DNA from: Chitinophagaceae bacterium
GTDB taxonomy: Bacteria; Bacteroidota; Bacteroidia; Chitinophagales; Chitinophagaceae
Reading direction: 5' to 3'
NCBI GenBank assembly: GCA_014379515.1
Contig: JACMLR010000135.1
Span: 1 to 32,755 of the forward strand
DNA length: 32,755 nucleotides
A model generated the notes under the pieces. The model was not told the DNA's origin. It saw only the letters and a program-made list of their open reading frames with translations, and did no database searches. Positions 1-11,933 of the stretch are shown piece after piece (within the stretch, counting starts at the first letter, position 1; each line of letters starts with the position of its first letter). The position numbers and the translations under genes are program-made.

Positions 1-3000
1 AAAGCAAAATTGCGTTTAAGTTGTAATGACGAAGAGCATATCGATTTCGAAACAATCGTGCAGGATGTATTCCTCGGAAATATTCCTTACATGACGCCTC
101 GCGGCACATTCGTTATTAACGGTGCAGAACGCGTTGTTGTATCACAGTTACATCGTTCACCCGGTGTATTCTTTGGTCAGTCCATTCACCCGAACGGAAC
201 TAAGATCTATTCGGCTCGTGTAATTCCTTTTAAAGGTGCATGGATGGAATTCGCTACAGACATTAATAATGTCATGTATGCGTATATCGACCGTAAGAAG
301 AAATTCCCGGTAACTACATTGTTGCGTTCTATCGGATACGAAACCGATAAAGATATCCTTGAACTTTTCGGAATGGCCGACGAAGTGAAAGGTGATAAGA
401 AAGCACTCAATAAATATCTGGGACGTCGTCTCGCGGCGCGCGTACTAAGAAGTTGGGTAGAAGATTTCGTTGATGAGGACACAGGTGAAGTTGTGAGCAT
501 TGAAAGAAACGAAGTTGTTCTCGAGCGCGATTCAATCCTCGATGAAGAAGCTATCGAAATGGTCGTCGACATGGGCGTTGAAAGTGTGTTCATCCAAAAA
601 GATGATGTTGGTGGTGATTTTGCAATCATCTATAACACCCTTAATAAGGATACATCAAACAGCGAACTTGAAGCGGTACAACATATCTACCGTCAGCTTC
701 GCGGCGCAGATGCTCCGGATAATGAAACAGCTCGTGGTATTATCGACAAATTGTTCTTCAGTGATAAACGCTACGATCTCGGAGAAGTTGGTCGCTATAA
801 AATCAACCGCAAATTAAATATCACTGCACCTCTTGATCAGAAAACCCTGACCAAAGAGGATATCATTGAAATCATTAAATACCTGGTTCGTCTTACAAAC
901 GGCAAAGCGGAGATCGATGATATCGATCACCTCAGCAACCGTCGTGTTCGTACAGTTGGAGAACAATTGTATGCGCAGTTCGGTGTTGGTCTTGCACGTA
1001 TGGCTAGAACGATCCGTGAGAGAATGAACGTTCGCGATAATGAGGTCTTCACTCCAGTTGATCTTATTAACGCTCGTACACTTTCTTCCGTTATTAATTC
1101 ATTCTTCGGAACATCACAGCTTTCGCAGTTCCTCGATCAAACAAATCCACTGAGTGAGATCACGCACAAGCGTCGTATCTCCGCACTCGGACCCGGCGGT
1201 TTGAGTCGTGAACGTGCAGGTTTCGAGGTTCGTGACGTACACTATTCGCACTACGGTCGTCTATGTACAATCGAAACACCGGAAGGTCCGAACATTGGTC
1301 TTATCTCCACTCTTTGCGTTCACGCGAAGATTAATGAAATGGGCTTCATTGAAACTCCATATCATAAAGCTGATAACGGTAAAGTTGATCTCAAAAGACT
1401 GACCTTCCTGAGTGCAGAAGAAGAAGATACCGCGCGAATCGCACAGGCATCTGCTCAATTGAATGAGAAAGGTGAATTCGTAGAAGATAAAATTGAGTCG
1501 CGTCAAACAGGTGACTTCCCGATTCTCGAGAAGCACGAAGTTGAATATATGGACGTAGCGCCAAACCAGATTGTTGGATTGAGTGCTTCGTTGATTCCGT
1601 TCCTCGAACATGATGATGCTAACCGTGCGTTGATGGGATCGAACATGCAGCGTCAGGCAGTGCCTCTTATCCGTCCGGAAGTTCCAGTTGTAGGTACCGG
1701 GCTTGAAGGAAAAGCAGCGCGTGATGCACGTGTTCAAATTCTTTCTGAAGGCGAAGGCCAGATCGAATACGTTGACGGAAGTGAGATCCATGTTCGTTAC
1801 GATCGTACAGAAGCTGACCGCCTGGTAAGTTTCGAAGAAGATCTTCGGATTTATCGACTGACCAAATTCATTAAAACAAACCAGGAAACATCCATCAACC
1901 AGAAGCCGGCCGTTAAAAAAGGTCAGCGCGTACGGAAGGGAGATTTCCTAACAGAAGGATACGCTGTTCAAGGTGGTGAGCTTGCGCTGGGCCGCAATCT
2001 GAAAGTGGCATTCATGCCATGGAAGGGATACAACTTTGAAGATGCGATTGTAATCAACGAGAAAGTAGTTCGCGAAGATCTTTTTACCTCTATCCATATT
2101 TCTGAATATGAATTGGAAGTTCGTGATACTAAACTCGGTGAGGAAGAACTGACTCCGGATATTCCAAACGTCAGCGAAGAAGCTACTAAAGATTTGGATG
2201 AGCATGGTATCATTCGTCTCGGCGCTTCAATCAAAGAGGGAGATATTCTTATCGGTAAGATCACACCAAAAGGTGAAAGCGATCCAACACCGGAAGAGAA
2301 ACTTCTTCGTGCAATCTTCGGTGATAAAGCCGGTGATGCAAAAGATGCGTCCCTGAAAGCACCAAACGGAGTTGAAGGTGTAGTAATCGGAAAGAAATTA
2401 TTCCAACGTGCGAAGAAAGATAAGAACGCAAAAATTCGTGAAAAAGCATCTCTCGAGAAACTTGAAAAAGTGCACGAGAAGAATGAAGAAGACCTGAAAG
2501 AATTGTTGCTGAGCAAGCTTCAAACACTGTTGAGAGAGAAAACATCTTCAGGCGTTAATAATAATTTCGGTGAAGTTCAAATTGGTAAAGGAGCAAAATT
2601 CAATGCCAAGAACCTCGCAAGTATCGATTACCTCAACGTTAACCCACTTGGTTGGACGAGTGAAGCTAAGATTGATGATCAAATCAATACCCTTCTTCAC
2701 AACTTCAGTATCAAGTATAACGAAGAATTAGGTCGATATAAAAGAGAGAAATTCAATATTTCGATTGGTGATGAATTGCCAGCAGGTGTATTGAAACTCG
2801 CAAAAGTTTATCTCGCAGTGAAGCGTAAGCTGAAAGTGGGAGATAAGATGGCAGGCCGTCACGGGAACAAGGGTATTGTTGCAAAAATTGTTCGTGCGGA
2901 AGATATGCCGTTCCTTGAAGATGGAACTCCGGTAGATATCGTTCTTAACCCACTTGGTGTACCAAGCCGTATGAACCTGGGTCAGATTTATGAAACAGTT

Positions 3001-3513
3001 CTCGGTTGGGCAGGAACGAAACTCGGTCTGCGTTTCGCAACGCCAATCTTCGACGGAGCAACAGTTGAAGAAATAGCTAATCATATCGATCAGGCAGGTT
3101 TGCCAAGCTTCGGTCATACTTATTTGTATGATGGAGAAACTGGCGAACGATTCCACCAGAAAGCTACGGTAGGGGTGATCTACATGATCAAACTTCACCA
3201 CATGGTGGATGATAAAATGCATGCCCGTTCGATCGGGCCATATAGTCTTATTACACAACAACCGTTGGGTGGTAAAGCTCAGTTCGGAGGTCAACGTTTT
3301 GGTGAGATGGAAGTTTGGGCACTTGAAGCATATGGCGCGTCGAATATCCTTCAGGAATTGCTTACCCTTAAATCGGATGATATCATTGGTCGTGCGAAGA
3401 CTTATGAAGCAATCGTAAAAGGTGACAACATTCCGAGACCAGGAATTCCAGAATCATTCAACGTGTTAGTGCATGAGTTGAGAGGTTTGGGTCTTGATCT
3501 GAAATTCGAATAA
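1..3513 (+). CDS. rpoB: DNA-directed RNA polymerase subunit beta (5' truncated by window edge)
   Basis: Frame is open from base 1 ([58 protein letters not shown]); classic RpoB motifs [12 protein letters not shown] and [24 protein letters not shown]; stop TAA at 3511-3513. Confidence 0.98.
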   Translation, partial: KAKLRLSCNDEEHIDFETIVQDVFLGNIPYMTPRGTFVINGAERVVVSQLHRSPGVFFGQSIHPNGTKIYSARVIPFKGAWMEFATDINNVMYAYIDRKKKFPVTTLLRSIGYETDKDILELFGMADEVKGDKKALNKYLGRRLAARVLRSWVEDFVDEDTGEVVSIERNEVVLERDSILDEEAIEMVVDMGVESVFIQKDDVGGDFAIIYNTLNKDTSNSELEAVQHIYRQLRGADAPDNETARGIIDKLFFSDKRYDLGEVGRYKINRKLNITAPLDQKTLTKEDIIEIIKYLVRLTNGKAEIDDIDHLSNRRVRTVGEQLYAQFGVGLARMARTIRERMNVRDNEVFTPVDLINARTLSSVINSFFGTSQLSQFLDQTNPLSEITHKRRISALGPGGLSRERAGFEVRDVHYSHYGRLCTIETPEGPNIGLISTLCVHAKINEMGFIETPYHKADNGKVDLKRLTFLSAEEEDTARIAQASAQLNEKGEFVEDKIESRQTGDFPILEKHEVEYMDVAPNQIVGLSASLIPFLEHDDANRALMGSNMQRQAVPLIRPEVPVVGTGLEGKAARDARVQILSEGEGQIEYVDGSEIHVRYDRTEADRLVSFEEDLRIYRLTKFIKTNQETSINQKPAVKKGQRVRKGDFLTEGYAVQGGELALGRNLKVAFMPWKGYNFEDAIVINEKVVREDLFTSIHISEYELEVRDTKLGEEELTPDIPNVSEEATKDLDEHGIIRLGASIKEGDILIGKITPKGESDPTPEEKLLRAIFGDKAGDAKDASLKAPNGVEGVVIGKKLFQRAKKDKNAKIREKASLEKLEKVHEKNEEDLKELLLSKLQTLLREKTSSGVNNNFGEVQIGKGAKFNAKNLASIDYLNVNPLGWTSEAKIDDQINTLLHNFSIKYNEELGRYKREKFNISIGDELPAGVLKLAKVYLAVKRKLKVGDKMAGRHGNKGIVAKIVRAEDMPFLEDGTPVDIVLNPLGVPSRMNLGQIYETVLGWAGTKLGLRFATPIFDGATVEEIANHIDQAGLPSFGHTYLYDGETGERFHQKATVGVIYMIKLHHMVDDKMHARSIGPYSLITQQPLGGKAQFGGQRFGEMEVWALEAYGASNILQELLTLKSDDIIGRAKTYEAIVKGDNIPRPGIPESFNVLVHELRGLGLDLKFE

Positions 3514-3613
3514 GTATTGTTGAAGGCTTGCCTTCAGCAATGATTAATCAAAAGTTGTAAAATTACCAGTGAGAGTAACTGCTTGAGCTGGTAGCTAAAA
3601 AGTATAAATAAAT

Positions 3614-6600
3614 ATGGCTATTAAAAAAGACAATCGTCCAAGGGCCGCTTTTTCGAAGATCACCATTGGCCTTGCTTCTCCTGATTCGATCCTGGAACGT
3701 AGCTATGGCGAAGTGTTGAAGCCGGAAACAATCAACTACCGTACGTATAAACCAGAAAGAGATGGTTTATTCTGCGAACGTATTTTCGGACCAGTAAAGG
3801 ATTACGAGTGTGCTTGCGGAAAGTACAAACGTATCCGTTACAAGGGAATCGTGTGCGATCGTTGCGGTGTTGAAGTAACAGAAAAGAAAGTTCGTCGCGA
3901 GCGGATGGGTCATATCAAACTGGTTGTTCCGGTTGTACATATCTGGTATTTCAAAAGTCTCCCAAATAAAATTGGTTATCTCCTTGGTGTCAGTTCTAAG
4001 AAACTCGAAACGATTGTATACTATGAACGTTTTGTAGTTATCCAGGCTGGTATTAAGGAAGGGTTGAAGCCGGGTGATCTTCTTACCGAAGAAGAATACC
4101 TCGAAATGCTCGACACCTTGCCAAAGGACAACCAATACCTTCCTGACGATGACCCGCAAAAATTCATCGCCAAGATGGGTGCAGAAGCAGTGCATGACAT
4201 GCTTCAGCGCATTGATCTTGATTCATTGTCATTCAGCCTTCGTAACGCTGCCGCTACTGAAACATCACAACAACGGAAAGCGGATGCGCTTAAACGTTTG
4301 AGTGTTGTTGAATCATTTCGCGAAGCGAATACAAGAATAACAAACCGTCCTGAGTGGATGGTTATGCAATATATTCCGGTGATTCCACCAGAATTGCGCC
4401 CACTTGTTCCATTGGATGGTGGTCGTTTCGCCTCATCCGATTTGAATGACCTTTATCGTCGGGTTATCATTCGTAACAATCGTTTGAAGCGATTGCTCGA
4501 AATCAAAGCGCCCGAGGTTATCCTTCGTAACGAAAAAAGGATGCTCCAGGAAGCTATTGATAGCTTGTTTGACAATAGCCGTAAATCGAATGCTGTTAAA
4601 GCAGAAGGTGGACGCGCATTGAAATCATTAAGTGATGTATTGAAAGGAAAGCAAGGTCGTTTCCGTCAAAACCTTCTCGGTAAAAGGGTTGATTACTCAG
4701 GTCGTTCTGTAATCGTTGTTGGACCAGAACTCAAACTCCACGAGTGCGGTCTTCCAAAAGATATGGCGGCAGAATTGTTCAAGCCATTTATCATTCGCAA
4801 GCTTATCGAAAGAGGCATTGTGAAAACAGTTAAATCTGCACGTAAACTGGTCGATAGAAAAGAAGCAGTGGTCTGGGATATCCTTGAAAATATTCTGAAA
4901 GGACACCCGATCATGTTAAACCGTGCTCCAACACTTCACCGTTTATCGATCCAGGCCTTTCAACCAAAATTGATCGAAGGAAAAGCAATTCAACTTCACC
5001 CACTTGTTACCACGGCGTTCAACGCTGACTTTGATGGTGACCAGATGGCGGTTCACGTACCACTCAGCAATGCGGCGGTACTTGAAGCACAGTTGCTGAT
5101 GCTTTCTTCACATAACATTCTTAACCCGCAAAACGGTGCACCGATCACCCTTCCTTCTCAGGACATGGTACTCGGTCTGTATTATATCACCAAGGGTAAA
5201 AAATCTACTGACACCGAAACAATGCGTGGCGAAGGCAAAGCATTCTACAGTGCAGATGAAGTTTTAATCGCACATAACGAAGGCAAGGTTGACCTCCATT
5301 CATGGATTAAAGTCAAAACCATTATTCGTAGTGATAAAGGCGAAATGTCTAAAGTGTTACTGGACACAACAGTTGGTCGCGTAATCTTTAACCAGTTCGT
5401 TCCTAAAGAAGTTGGTTTCATCAATGCCTTGCTCACAAAGAAAAACCTTCGTGAGATCATCGGTGATATCATCAAAATCACGAACGTTCCAAAGACTGCT
5501 AAGTTCCTTGATGACATCAAGCAGCTTGGATTCCGCACAGCATTCCAGGGTGGGTTGTCTTTTAATATCAATGACCTTATCATTCCTTCTATTAAAGAAC
5601 AAGTACTTGAGAATGCGAAAGTAGAGGTTGACGAAGTGTGGGAAAACTACAACATGGGTCTGATTACGAACAACGAGCGTTATAACCAGATTGTTGATAT
5701 CTGGAGCCGTGTTGATACTCGTATCACTGAAACGCTTATCCGCGAACTCGCAATCGATAAACAGGGATTCAATTCTGTTTTCATGATGCTTGATTCCGGT
5801 GCGCGTGGTAGTAAACAACAGATCAAACAGCTTTGCGGTATCCGGGGATTGATGGCGAAACCAAGAAAATCCGGATCAAGCGGAAGTGAGATTATCGAAA
5901 ACCCGATCCTGTCGAATTTTAAAGGCGGATTGAACGTATTGGATTATTTCATCTCTACGCACGGTGCTCGTAAAGGTCTTGCTGATACGGCACTTAAAAC
6001 AGCCGATGCCGGTTACCTTACTCGTCGTTTGGTTGACGTTGCGCAGGACGTTGTTATTACAGAAGAAGATTGCGGAACGCTGCGTGGTATCGCTACCAGC
6101 GCTCTGAAAGATAATGAAGAGATTGTTGAACCATTGTATGATCGTATCATCGGTCGTACATCACTCCATAATATCTATCACCCAACTACTGACGAGCTAA
6201 TTGTTACAGCAGGTGATCAGATCAATGAAGATGTTGGTAAGTATATAGAAGAAGCAGCGATCGAAATTGTTGAAATTCGTTCGGTACTGACTTGCGAAAG
6301 CAAGCGCGGTGTTTGCGTGAAGTGTTATGGTAAAAACCTGGCAACGGGTAACCTCGCACAGAAAGGCGACGCTACCGGTATCATCGCAGCTCAATCAATT
6401 GGTGAACCAGGAACACAGCTTACCCTTCGTACTTTCCACGTGGGTGGTGTTGCAGGATCAGCTTCAGTTGAGTCTTCACTCGTTGCGAAATTTGACGGTA
6501 CGATCCAGTTCGATGGATTACGCTCAGTTACGACGGAAAATCACGAAGGAACAAAAATCCAGGTGGTTATCGGACGTACGGGTGAGGTTCGTATCATCGA

Positions 6601-7903
6601 CGTTAAAAACGATCGGATGTTAATCACCAATAACGTGCCTTACGGTGCTACGTTGTTTGTGAAAGACGGTCAGCAAATCAAGAAGGGAGATATCATTTGT
6701 ACATGGGATCCATTTAACAACGTTATCGTTGCTGAGATCGCAGGTCAGATTAAATTCGATGCAGTAATCGAAGGTATCACCTACCGTGAGGAAGCAGATG
6801 AGCAAACCGGTCACAGAGAGAAAGTAGTTATCGAAACAAAAGATAAAAACAAGATCCCGACGCTTATTGTTGAAGGCAGCAAGGATGTGAAGCAGTACAA
6901 CCTTCCGGTTGGATCACACATCAGTGCAGATGAAGGAGAAGATGTGAGAGCAGGCCAGGTTCTTGTAAAGATTCCACGTACGCTTCGCATGCAGCGTGAT
7001 ATCACGGGAGGTCTTCCGCGTGTTACAGAATTGTTCGAAGCACGTAATCCGGGCAATCCTGCTATCGTTTGCGAAATCGATGGTGTTGTTGGATTCGGCG
7101 CTATCAAACGTGGTAACCGCGAAATCGTTGTTGAAGCGAGAGACGGTGTAGTGAAAAAATATCTTGTTCCATTGTCACGTCAGATCCTCGTTCAGGATGG
7201 CGACTTTATAAAAGCTGGTGCACCACTTTCAGATGGTCAGATTTCTCCGGCGGATATTCTTTCTATTAAAGGACCATTCGCAGTACAGGAGTACGTGGTG
7301 AATGAAATCCAGGAAGTATATCGTTTGCAGGGTGTAAAAATCAACGACAAACACATCGAGGTGATCGTTCGCCAGATGATGAAGAAGGTTGAGATCAAAG
7401 ATCCGGGAGATACTCGCTTCCTCGAGGAAGATCTCGAAGATCGTTTGGACTTCAACGAAGAGAATGACTGGATTTTTGATAAGAAAGTCATTACTGAATC
7501 TGGTGAGAGTACAAAAATGAGAGCTGGTCAGATTGCAAGTCTTCGTGAAATCCGTGAAGAGAATTCACTTCTCCGCCGGAACGATAAGAAGACAGTTGAA
7601 TTCCGCGATGCTAATCCTGCAACGTCACAACCGGTGTTGTTAGGTATCACCAAAGCTTCGTTAGGTACTCAAAGCTGGATCTCTGCCGCATCATTCCAGG
7701 AAACTACCAAGGTATTGAGCAGTGCCGCTATCCAGGGTAAAACTGATGAGATGCTCGGCTTGAAAGAGAATGTTATCACAGGTCATCCAATCCCGGCTGG
7801 TACCGGCTTGCGTGACTTTGAAAACATGATCGTTGGAAGCAAGGAAGAATATGAATTGCTCCAGACTTCAAGAGAGGCAATGGCGTTCGACGAAGAAGAG
7901 TAA
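3614..7903 (+). CDS. rpoC: DNA-directed RNA polymerase subunit beta'
   Basis: 1429 aa; [16 protein letters not shown] catalytic motif, zinc-binding [24 protein letters not shown], downstream of rpoB. Confidence 0.99.
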   Translation: MAIKKDNRPRAAFSKITIGLASPDSILERSYGEVLKPETINYRTYKPERDGLFCERIFGPVKDYECACGKYKRIRYKGIVCDRCGVEVTEKKVRRERMGHIKLVVPVVHIWYFKSLPNKIGYLLGVSSKKLETIVYYERFVVIQAGIKEGLKPGDLLTEEEYLEMLDTLPKDNQYLPDDDPQKFIAKMGAEAVHDMLQRIDLDSLSFSLRNAAATETSQQRKADALKRLSVVESFREANTRITNRPEWMVMQYIPVIPPELRPLVPLDGGRFASSDLNDLYRRVIIRNNRLKRLLEIKAPEVILRNEKRMLQEAIDSLFDNSRKSNAVKAEGGRALKSLSDVLKGKQGRFRQNLLGKRVDYSGRSVIVVGPELKLHECGLPKDMAAELFKPFIIRKLIERGIVKTVKSARKLVDRKEAVVWDILENILKGHPIMLNRAPTLHRLSIQAFQPKLIEGKAIQLHPLVTTAFNADFDGDQMAVHVPLSNAAVLEAQLLMLSSHNILNPQNGAPITLPSQDMVLGLYYITKGKKSTDTETMRGEGKAFYSADEVLIAHNEGKVDLHSWIKVKTIIRSDKGEMSKVLLDTTVGRVIFNQFVPKEVGFINALLTKKNLREIIGDIIKITNVPKTAKFLDDIKQLGFRTAFQGGLSFNINDLIIPSIKEQVLENAKVEVDEVWENYNMGLITNNERYNQIVDIWSRVDTRITETLIRELAIDKQGFNSVFMMLDSGARGSKQQIKQLCGIRGLMAKPRKSGSSGSEIIENPILSNFKGGLNVLDYFISTHGARKGLADTALKTADAGYLTRRLVDVAQDVVITEEDCGTLRGIATSALKDNEEIVEPLYDRIIGRTSLHNIYHPTTDELIVTAGDQINEDVGKYIEEAAIEIVEIRSVLTCESKRGVCVKCYGKNLATGNLAQKGDATGIIAAQSIGEPGTQLTLRTFHVGGVAGSASVESSLVAKFDGTIQFDGLRSVTTENHEGTKIQVVIGRTGEVRIIDVKNDRMLITNNVPYGATLFVKDGQQIKKGDIICTWDPFNNVIVAEIAGQIKFDAVIEGITYREEADEQTGHREKVVIETKDKNKIPTLIVEGSKDVKQYNLPVGSHISADEGEDVRAGQVLVKIPRTLRMQRDITGGLPRVTELFEARNPGNPAIVCEIDGVVGFGAIKRGNREIVVEARDGVVKKYLVPLSRQILVQDGDFIKAGAPLSDGQISPADILSIKGPFAVQEYVVNEIQEVYRLQGVKINDKHIEVIVRQMMKKVEIKDPGDTRFLEEDLEDRLDFNEENDWIFDKKVITESGESTKMRAGQIASLREIREENSLLRRNDKKTVEFRDANPATSQPVLLGITKASLGTQSWISAASFQETTKVLSSAAIQGKTDEMLGLKENVITGHPIPAGTGLRDFENMIVGSKEEYELLQTSREAMAFDEEE

Positions 7904-7924
7904 ACTAGTAAGTATTAGTATACG

Positions 7925-7954
7925 GGCAGGGAGACTTCTCCCTGCCTTTTTTTT
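7925..7954 (+). terminator. Intrinsic terminator of the rpoBC transcript
   Basis: Perfect 10-bp inverted repeat GGCAGGGAGA-CT-TCTCCCTGCC followed by 8 T, 22 bp after the rpoC stop. Confidence 0.93.
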
Positions 7955-8044
7955 AAAAATTTTCATAGCAAGCAAGGCATTGCGCTGTTAATTTTTTTAA
8001 CAATTGTTTTCGGCTTTAGCCTTTATCTTGCGCAAAACGTGTTG

Positions 8045-8647
8045 ATGAAGCAGATCTCTACTGTATTGAGTATTGTAGCATTGGTTGGAACTGGCATCCT
8101 GTATTATTTACATTTTTCTCATTCAGAAAAGGTAGATCAGCGTATTACTCGGGGTACAACGGGTAAAAAAGATAGCACGGGTGTTAAGATTGCTTACTTC
8201 GACATCGACTCATTACAGAAAAATTTCAAGAGCTTCAAAGAGGCAGAAGAAGATATCAAGTCTAAAGAATCAGGTTTCAAAAATGAACTAACGGATTTAA
8301 ACAACCGCAATCAGCGGCGCTTGCGTGAACTCCAAGAACGTGCTCCAGCGATGACGCAGGCAGAAGGTGAGGCAGCTCAGCGGGAGCTGGCCGAATTGAC
8401 GCAACGATTTCAGCAAAAAGAAATGGAGCTTGATCAAAAGCTGAAGACGTTCCAGATGGACAAAATAACTGACCTTCAGAAAAAGGTTGAAGTCTATCTC
8501 AAAAAATACAATCAGCAAAAGGGCTACTCTTTCATCTTATCATATCGCCCTGGAGAATTTATGTACTACAAAGACAGTGCGTACGACGTGACACGTGAAA
8601 TTGTGGATGGTCTCAATCAGGAATATCCTGTCAAGAAAAAAGAATAA
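8045..8647 (+). CDS. OmpH/Skp family periplasmic chaperone-like protein
   Basis: Single N-terminal hydrophobic segment, then KIAYFDIDSLQKNFKSFKEAEEDIK and a long charged coiled coil, typical of OmpH. The track ORF starts at GTG 8039; ATG at 8045 is more likely. Confidence 0.85.
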   Translation: MKQISTVLSIVALVGTGILYYLHFSHSEKVDQRITRGTTGKKDSTGVKIAYFDIDSLQKNFKSFKEAEEDIKSKESGFKNELTDLNNRNQRRLRELQERAPAMTQAEGEAAQRELAELTQRFQQKEMELDQKLKTFQMDKITDLQKKVEVYLKKYNQQKGYSFILSYRPGEFMYYKDSAYDVTREIVDGLNQEYPVKKKE

Positions 8648-8737
8648 ACCTGACCGGGATTTTATGATGTAGCTCAAGCATCATGGCGTTTAAAATAATC
8701 ACACACATTCCTTATCTTCCGCTATAATTAACTGATT

Positions 8738-10186
8738 ATGGCTGAACAAACTACTGCTTTCAAACCATCACTTGGTCTTGTCGATGGTATTATGCTCGTT
8801 GCCGGCTCGATGATTGGGTCTGGAATATTTATTGTTAGTGCAGATATAACCCGAAACGTTGGAAGTGCAGGTTGGCTCGTTGTTGTTTGGCTGATAACCG
8901 GGTTCATGACAATTACCGCAGCAGTCAGTTATGGCGAATTGAGTGCAATGTATCCGAAGGCTGGTGGCCAATATGTTTATCTGAAAGAAGCATTCAATCC
9001 ATTAGCCGGATTTTTATATGGCTGGAGTTTTTTTGCTGTTATTCAAACCGCAACTATTGCTGCGGTAGCAGTGGCGTTTAGCCGTTTTACTGCCTATCTA
9101 ATTCCATCTGTGGGTGAGGGTAATGTCCTATTCAGTTTGGGGTCCGCCTCGGCGGATGGCTGGCAGTTTAAAATATCCGCAGCACAACTACTCGGGATCG
9201 CATTGATTATTTTTCTTACTTACACCAATACAAAAGGGATTAAAGGGGGAAAGATTATTCAAACCACGTTCACGTCAGCCAAACTTCTGTCTTTATTTGG
9301 ATTGATCATCCTTGGATTCTTGCTTGCAAAATCGAGCTTTTGGGAAGTCAATTGGGTAGATGCCTGGAATTCAGCACGACTGATACCGGATTCAACAACC
9401 AATTGGGAACCCATTAGCGGTTTAGTATTGGTGGGCGCCATCGCGGCCGCTATGACTGGATCTATTTTTAGTAGCGACTCCTGGAATAATGTAACATTCA
9501 TTGCAGGTGAAATAAAAAACCCTAAAAGGAATGTTGGCCTCAGTCTTTTTATCGGGACGCTCGTTGTCACAATCATTTACGTTTCCGCAAACCTGATGTA
9601 TCTCCACGTTCTGCCACTGAAAGATCCTGCAGGATCGATTGCTTTTCCGGAAGGAGACCGAGTGGCAGTTGCTGTTTCTAATTCACTATTCGGATCCAGC
9701 GGTGCCATTGTGATTGCGGTAATGATTATGGTTTCAACGTTTGGATGTAATAATGGGTTGATATTAGCAGGAGCTCGAGTATATTATACAATGGCAAAAG
9801 ACGGCCTGTTTTTTCGCAAAGCCGGAACACTTAATAAAAATGCAGTACCAGAAGTGGCGTTATGGATGCAATGCGCTGTTGCATGTTTGTTATGCCTTAG
9901 CGGAAGCTACGGTAACCTGCTCGACATGATTGCGTTTGTAGCAGTATTGTTTTATGCAGTTACGATTATCGGAATTTTCGTGCTGCGCAGGAAGCGTCCT
10001 GATATTGAACGTCCTTATAAAGCTTTTGGTTATCCGGTCTTGCCAATCATTTATATTATCATGGCGCTAACGTTTTGCGTATTCCTGATAAAAATGAAAC
10101 CGCTCTATGCTGGCATTGGCCTTGGGATTGTACTGGCAGGCATTCCGCTTTATTATATTGCGGTGTCTAACAAAAAATCATCTTAA
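8738..10186 (+). CDS. APC superfamily amino acid permease
   Basis: 482 aa, about 12 hydrophobic segments, N-terminal GLVDGIMLVAGSMIGSGIFIVSADI typical of APC/LAT permeases. Confidence 0.9.
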   Translation: MAEQTTAFKPSLGLVDGIMLVAGSMIGSGIFIVSADITRNVGSAGWLVVVWLITGFMTITAAVSYGELSAMYPKAGGQYVYLKEAFNPLAGFLYGWSFFAVIQTATIAAVAVAFSRFTAYLIPSVGEGNVLFSLGSASADGWQFKISAAQLLGIALIIFLTYTNTKGIKGGKIIQTTFTSAKLLSLFGLIILGFLLAKSSFWEVNWVDAWNSARLIPDSTTNWEPISGLVLVGAIAAAMTGSIFSSDSWNNVTFIAGEIKNPKRNVGLSLFIGTLVVTIIYVSANLMYLHVLPLKDPAGSIAFPEGDRVAVAVSNSLFGSSGAIVIAVMIMVSTFGCNNGLILAGARVYYTMAKDGLFFRKAGTLNKNAVPEVALWMQCAVACLLCLSGSYGNLLDMIAFVAVLFYAVTIIGIFVLRRKRPDIERPYKAFGYPVLPIIYIIMALTFCVFLIKMKPLYAGIGLGIVLAGIPLYYIAVSNKKSS

Positions 10187-10191
10187 TTTCT

Positions 10192-11193
10192 ATGTCGTTG
10201 AACCTGGATCAACTGTTTGCTGATTTTTCATCCTTAAAGGTTGGAGTAATTGGTGATGTGATGCTTGATACGTATTGGTGGGGAAGAGTTGACAGAATTT
10301 CACCTGAAGCTCCTGTACCAATCGTGGCTTTGTACAAAAAGGATCACCGAATTGGCGGAGCAGGAAACGTTGCGTTAAACCTCGCCGCATTGGGAACTAA
10401 AGCGACCGTTCTATCTGTAATCGGAAACGATGACGAAGGAAATCTGCTCACTCGATTGTTTCGCGAAAATAATATTGACGATCGCTACCTCGCAAGAAGC
10501 GATAAGCGAATAACCACTAACAAATCCCGTATCATCAGCAGAAATCAACAAATGATGCGGTTGGATGCTGAGATTACGTCGGATCTCCAGGCTGAAGATG
10601 AAGAGGCACTTCTTCAAAGTGTAGGTGAATATGTTTCCCGTGAGAAACCAAACGTTATCATTTTTGAGGATTATAACAAAGGAGTGTTGACCGAGAACAT
10701 TATCACAAAAGTGATCGAACTCTGCAAGCAGGCAAACGTTATTACAACTGTCGATCCAAAACGAAAGAACTTTTTTTCATATACTGGGGTGGACATCTTT
10801 AAACCAAATCTTACGGAGGTCAAAGACGGGTTGAATTTGCTGATCAATGATGTAGATCTTCCTACGCTACAAGAAATCCATCATCAGTTACAGCAGAAAA
10901 TTCATCATCAAATTTCTTTCATTACCCTTTCAGAGAAAGGTGTTTTTTATCAGGATAAGTCCGATGCGCAATTAATTCCATCACATCTTCGAAATATTGC
11001 AGATGTTTCTGGTGCCGGTGATACGGTTATTGCAGTGGCTTCGGTTCTCTATGCCGCAACCAGGAACGTTCAACTAATGGCTGAGGTTGCAAACATCGCG
11101 GGCGGCTTGGTTTGCGAAGACGTTGGCACTGTAGCCATCAACAAAACAAGATTGTTGGAGGAGTGTAAATTATTGCTTCCGACTCTCCGCTAG
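10192..11193 (+). CDS. rfaE1: D-glycero-beta-D-manno-heptose-7-phosphate kinase (RfaE1/HldE kinase domain, PfkB family)
   Basis: VGVIGDVMLDTYWWGRVDRISPEAPVPIV, GGAGNVALNLAALG and DVSGAGDTVIAVAS PfkB signatures; kinase domain only. Confidence 0.88.
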   Translation: MSLNLDQLFADFSSLKVGVIGDVMLDTYWWGRVDRISPEAPVPIVALYKKDHRIGGAGNVALNLAALGTKATVLSVIGNDDEGNLLTRLFRENNIDDRYLARSDKRITTNKSRIISRNQQMMRLDAEITSDLQAEDEEALLQSVGEYVSREKPNVIIFEDYNKGVLTENIITKVIELCKQANVITTVDPKRKNFFSYTGVDIFKPNLTEVKDGLNLLINDVDLPTLQEIHHQLQQKIHHQISFITLSEKGVFYQDKSDAQLIPSHLRNIADVSGAGDTVIAVASVLYAATRNVQLMAEVANIAGGLVCEDVGTVAINKTRLLEECKLLLPTLR

Positions 11194-11856
11194 TGCTTGT
11201 TTTCTTGCCGCGATTGAAATTATTCTTCGATAATCAATCAGCACATCTACAAGAAGTTTGAATAATACAAAAATGGTGATAAAGGCTTTTCCGGCACCAA
11301 ACCCGAGAAACATGCTCCCGACAATTACTGTAAATTGTTGTACAAAGATTCTACCATAGGGTTCAAACATAATTACATTCAGAGGCGTCGTTTTGTATGC
11401 GCCCGTCCAGAGAAAATCTTTAATCATTACGAAGCCGTAGCTGATCACGAAAGCAAGCAGCAACCACTGGTTCGGTTTGCTGAGATAGGTAGTAAAGTTA
11501 GTAACGAATTGCCATGGGTTTGAAATACCAAAGCTTCGTTCTGCACCCGAGACTTCGAGAAAGATAGTTAACTGCACCGCAACGAAAAATCCATAATGAA
11601 TTAGGAAAAAGACCATGAAAAATAGCGTGGGCATTTTTGTTACTGTGGTCTCTGTCTTATTCCATACGTCCGTTTTTTTAACGCTGCCGGCTATCGCAAA
11701 TCGAACGAGTGTGAAGAGCCCAATAATTACTGTTTCAAGGCAGTAAACGAAGAAAACCTCTCGCGGATCCCATCCTTCAAACCAGACGCCCCAAACCGGA
11801 ATAAGGTTTACGGCAATCAATAGAAGCTCGGAGGGAGAGAGTCGCTTTTTCAACAT
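11170..11856 (-). CDS. DUF6498-like multi-pass membrane protein
   Basis: 228 aa, several hydrophobic segments; N-terminal pattern LIPVWGVWFEGWDPREVFFVYCLETVIIGLFTLVRF resembles DUF6498 proteins. Confidence 0.65.
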   Translation of the reverse strand: MLKKRLSPSELLLIAVNLIPVWGVWFEGWDPREVFFVYCLETVIIGLFTLVRFAIAGSVKKTDVWNKTETTVTKMPTLFFMVFFLIHYGFFVAVQLTIFLEVSGAERSFGISNPWQFVTNFTTYLSKPNQWLLLAFVISYGFVMIKDFLWTGAYKTTPLNVIMFEPYGRIFVQQFTVIVGSMFLGFGAGKAFITIFVLFKLLVDVLIDYRRIISIAARKQALAESRKQ

Positions 11857-11933
11857 AGTTCGTGGGGTTAGGGGAACGATTCGATAACAAATTACCTAAT
11901 TTCGGCGCACATCAAATACCCGCTACTACGCAT

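Noticed and set aside
1261-3294. Long antisense ORFs inside rpoB (1261..1791, 1968..2516, 2728..3294, minus)
   Set aside because: Opposite-strand shadows of a strongly conserved coding sequence; no recognisable domains, no promoter or independent support.
3767-7491. Antisense and out-of-frame ORFs inside rpoC (e.g. 3767..4195, 5357..5818)
   Set aside because: Shadow ORFs of rpoC codon bias; products are not protein-family-like.
8664-8684. ATGATGT...GCATCAT stem between the OmpH-like and APC genes as a terminator
   Set aside because: Short stem with a wobble pair and no following T-run.
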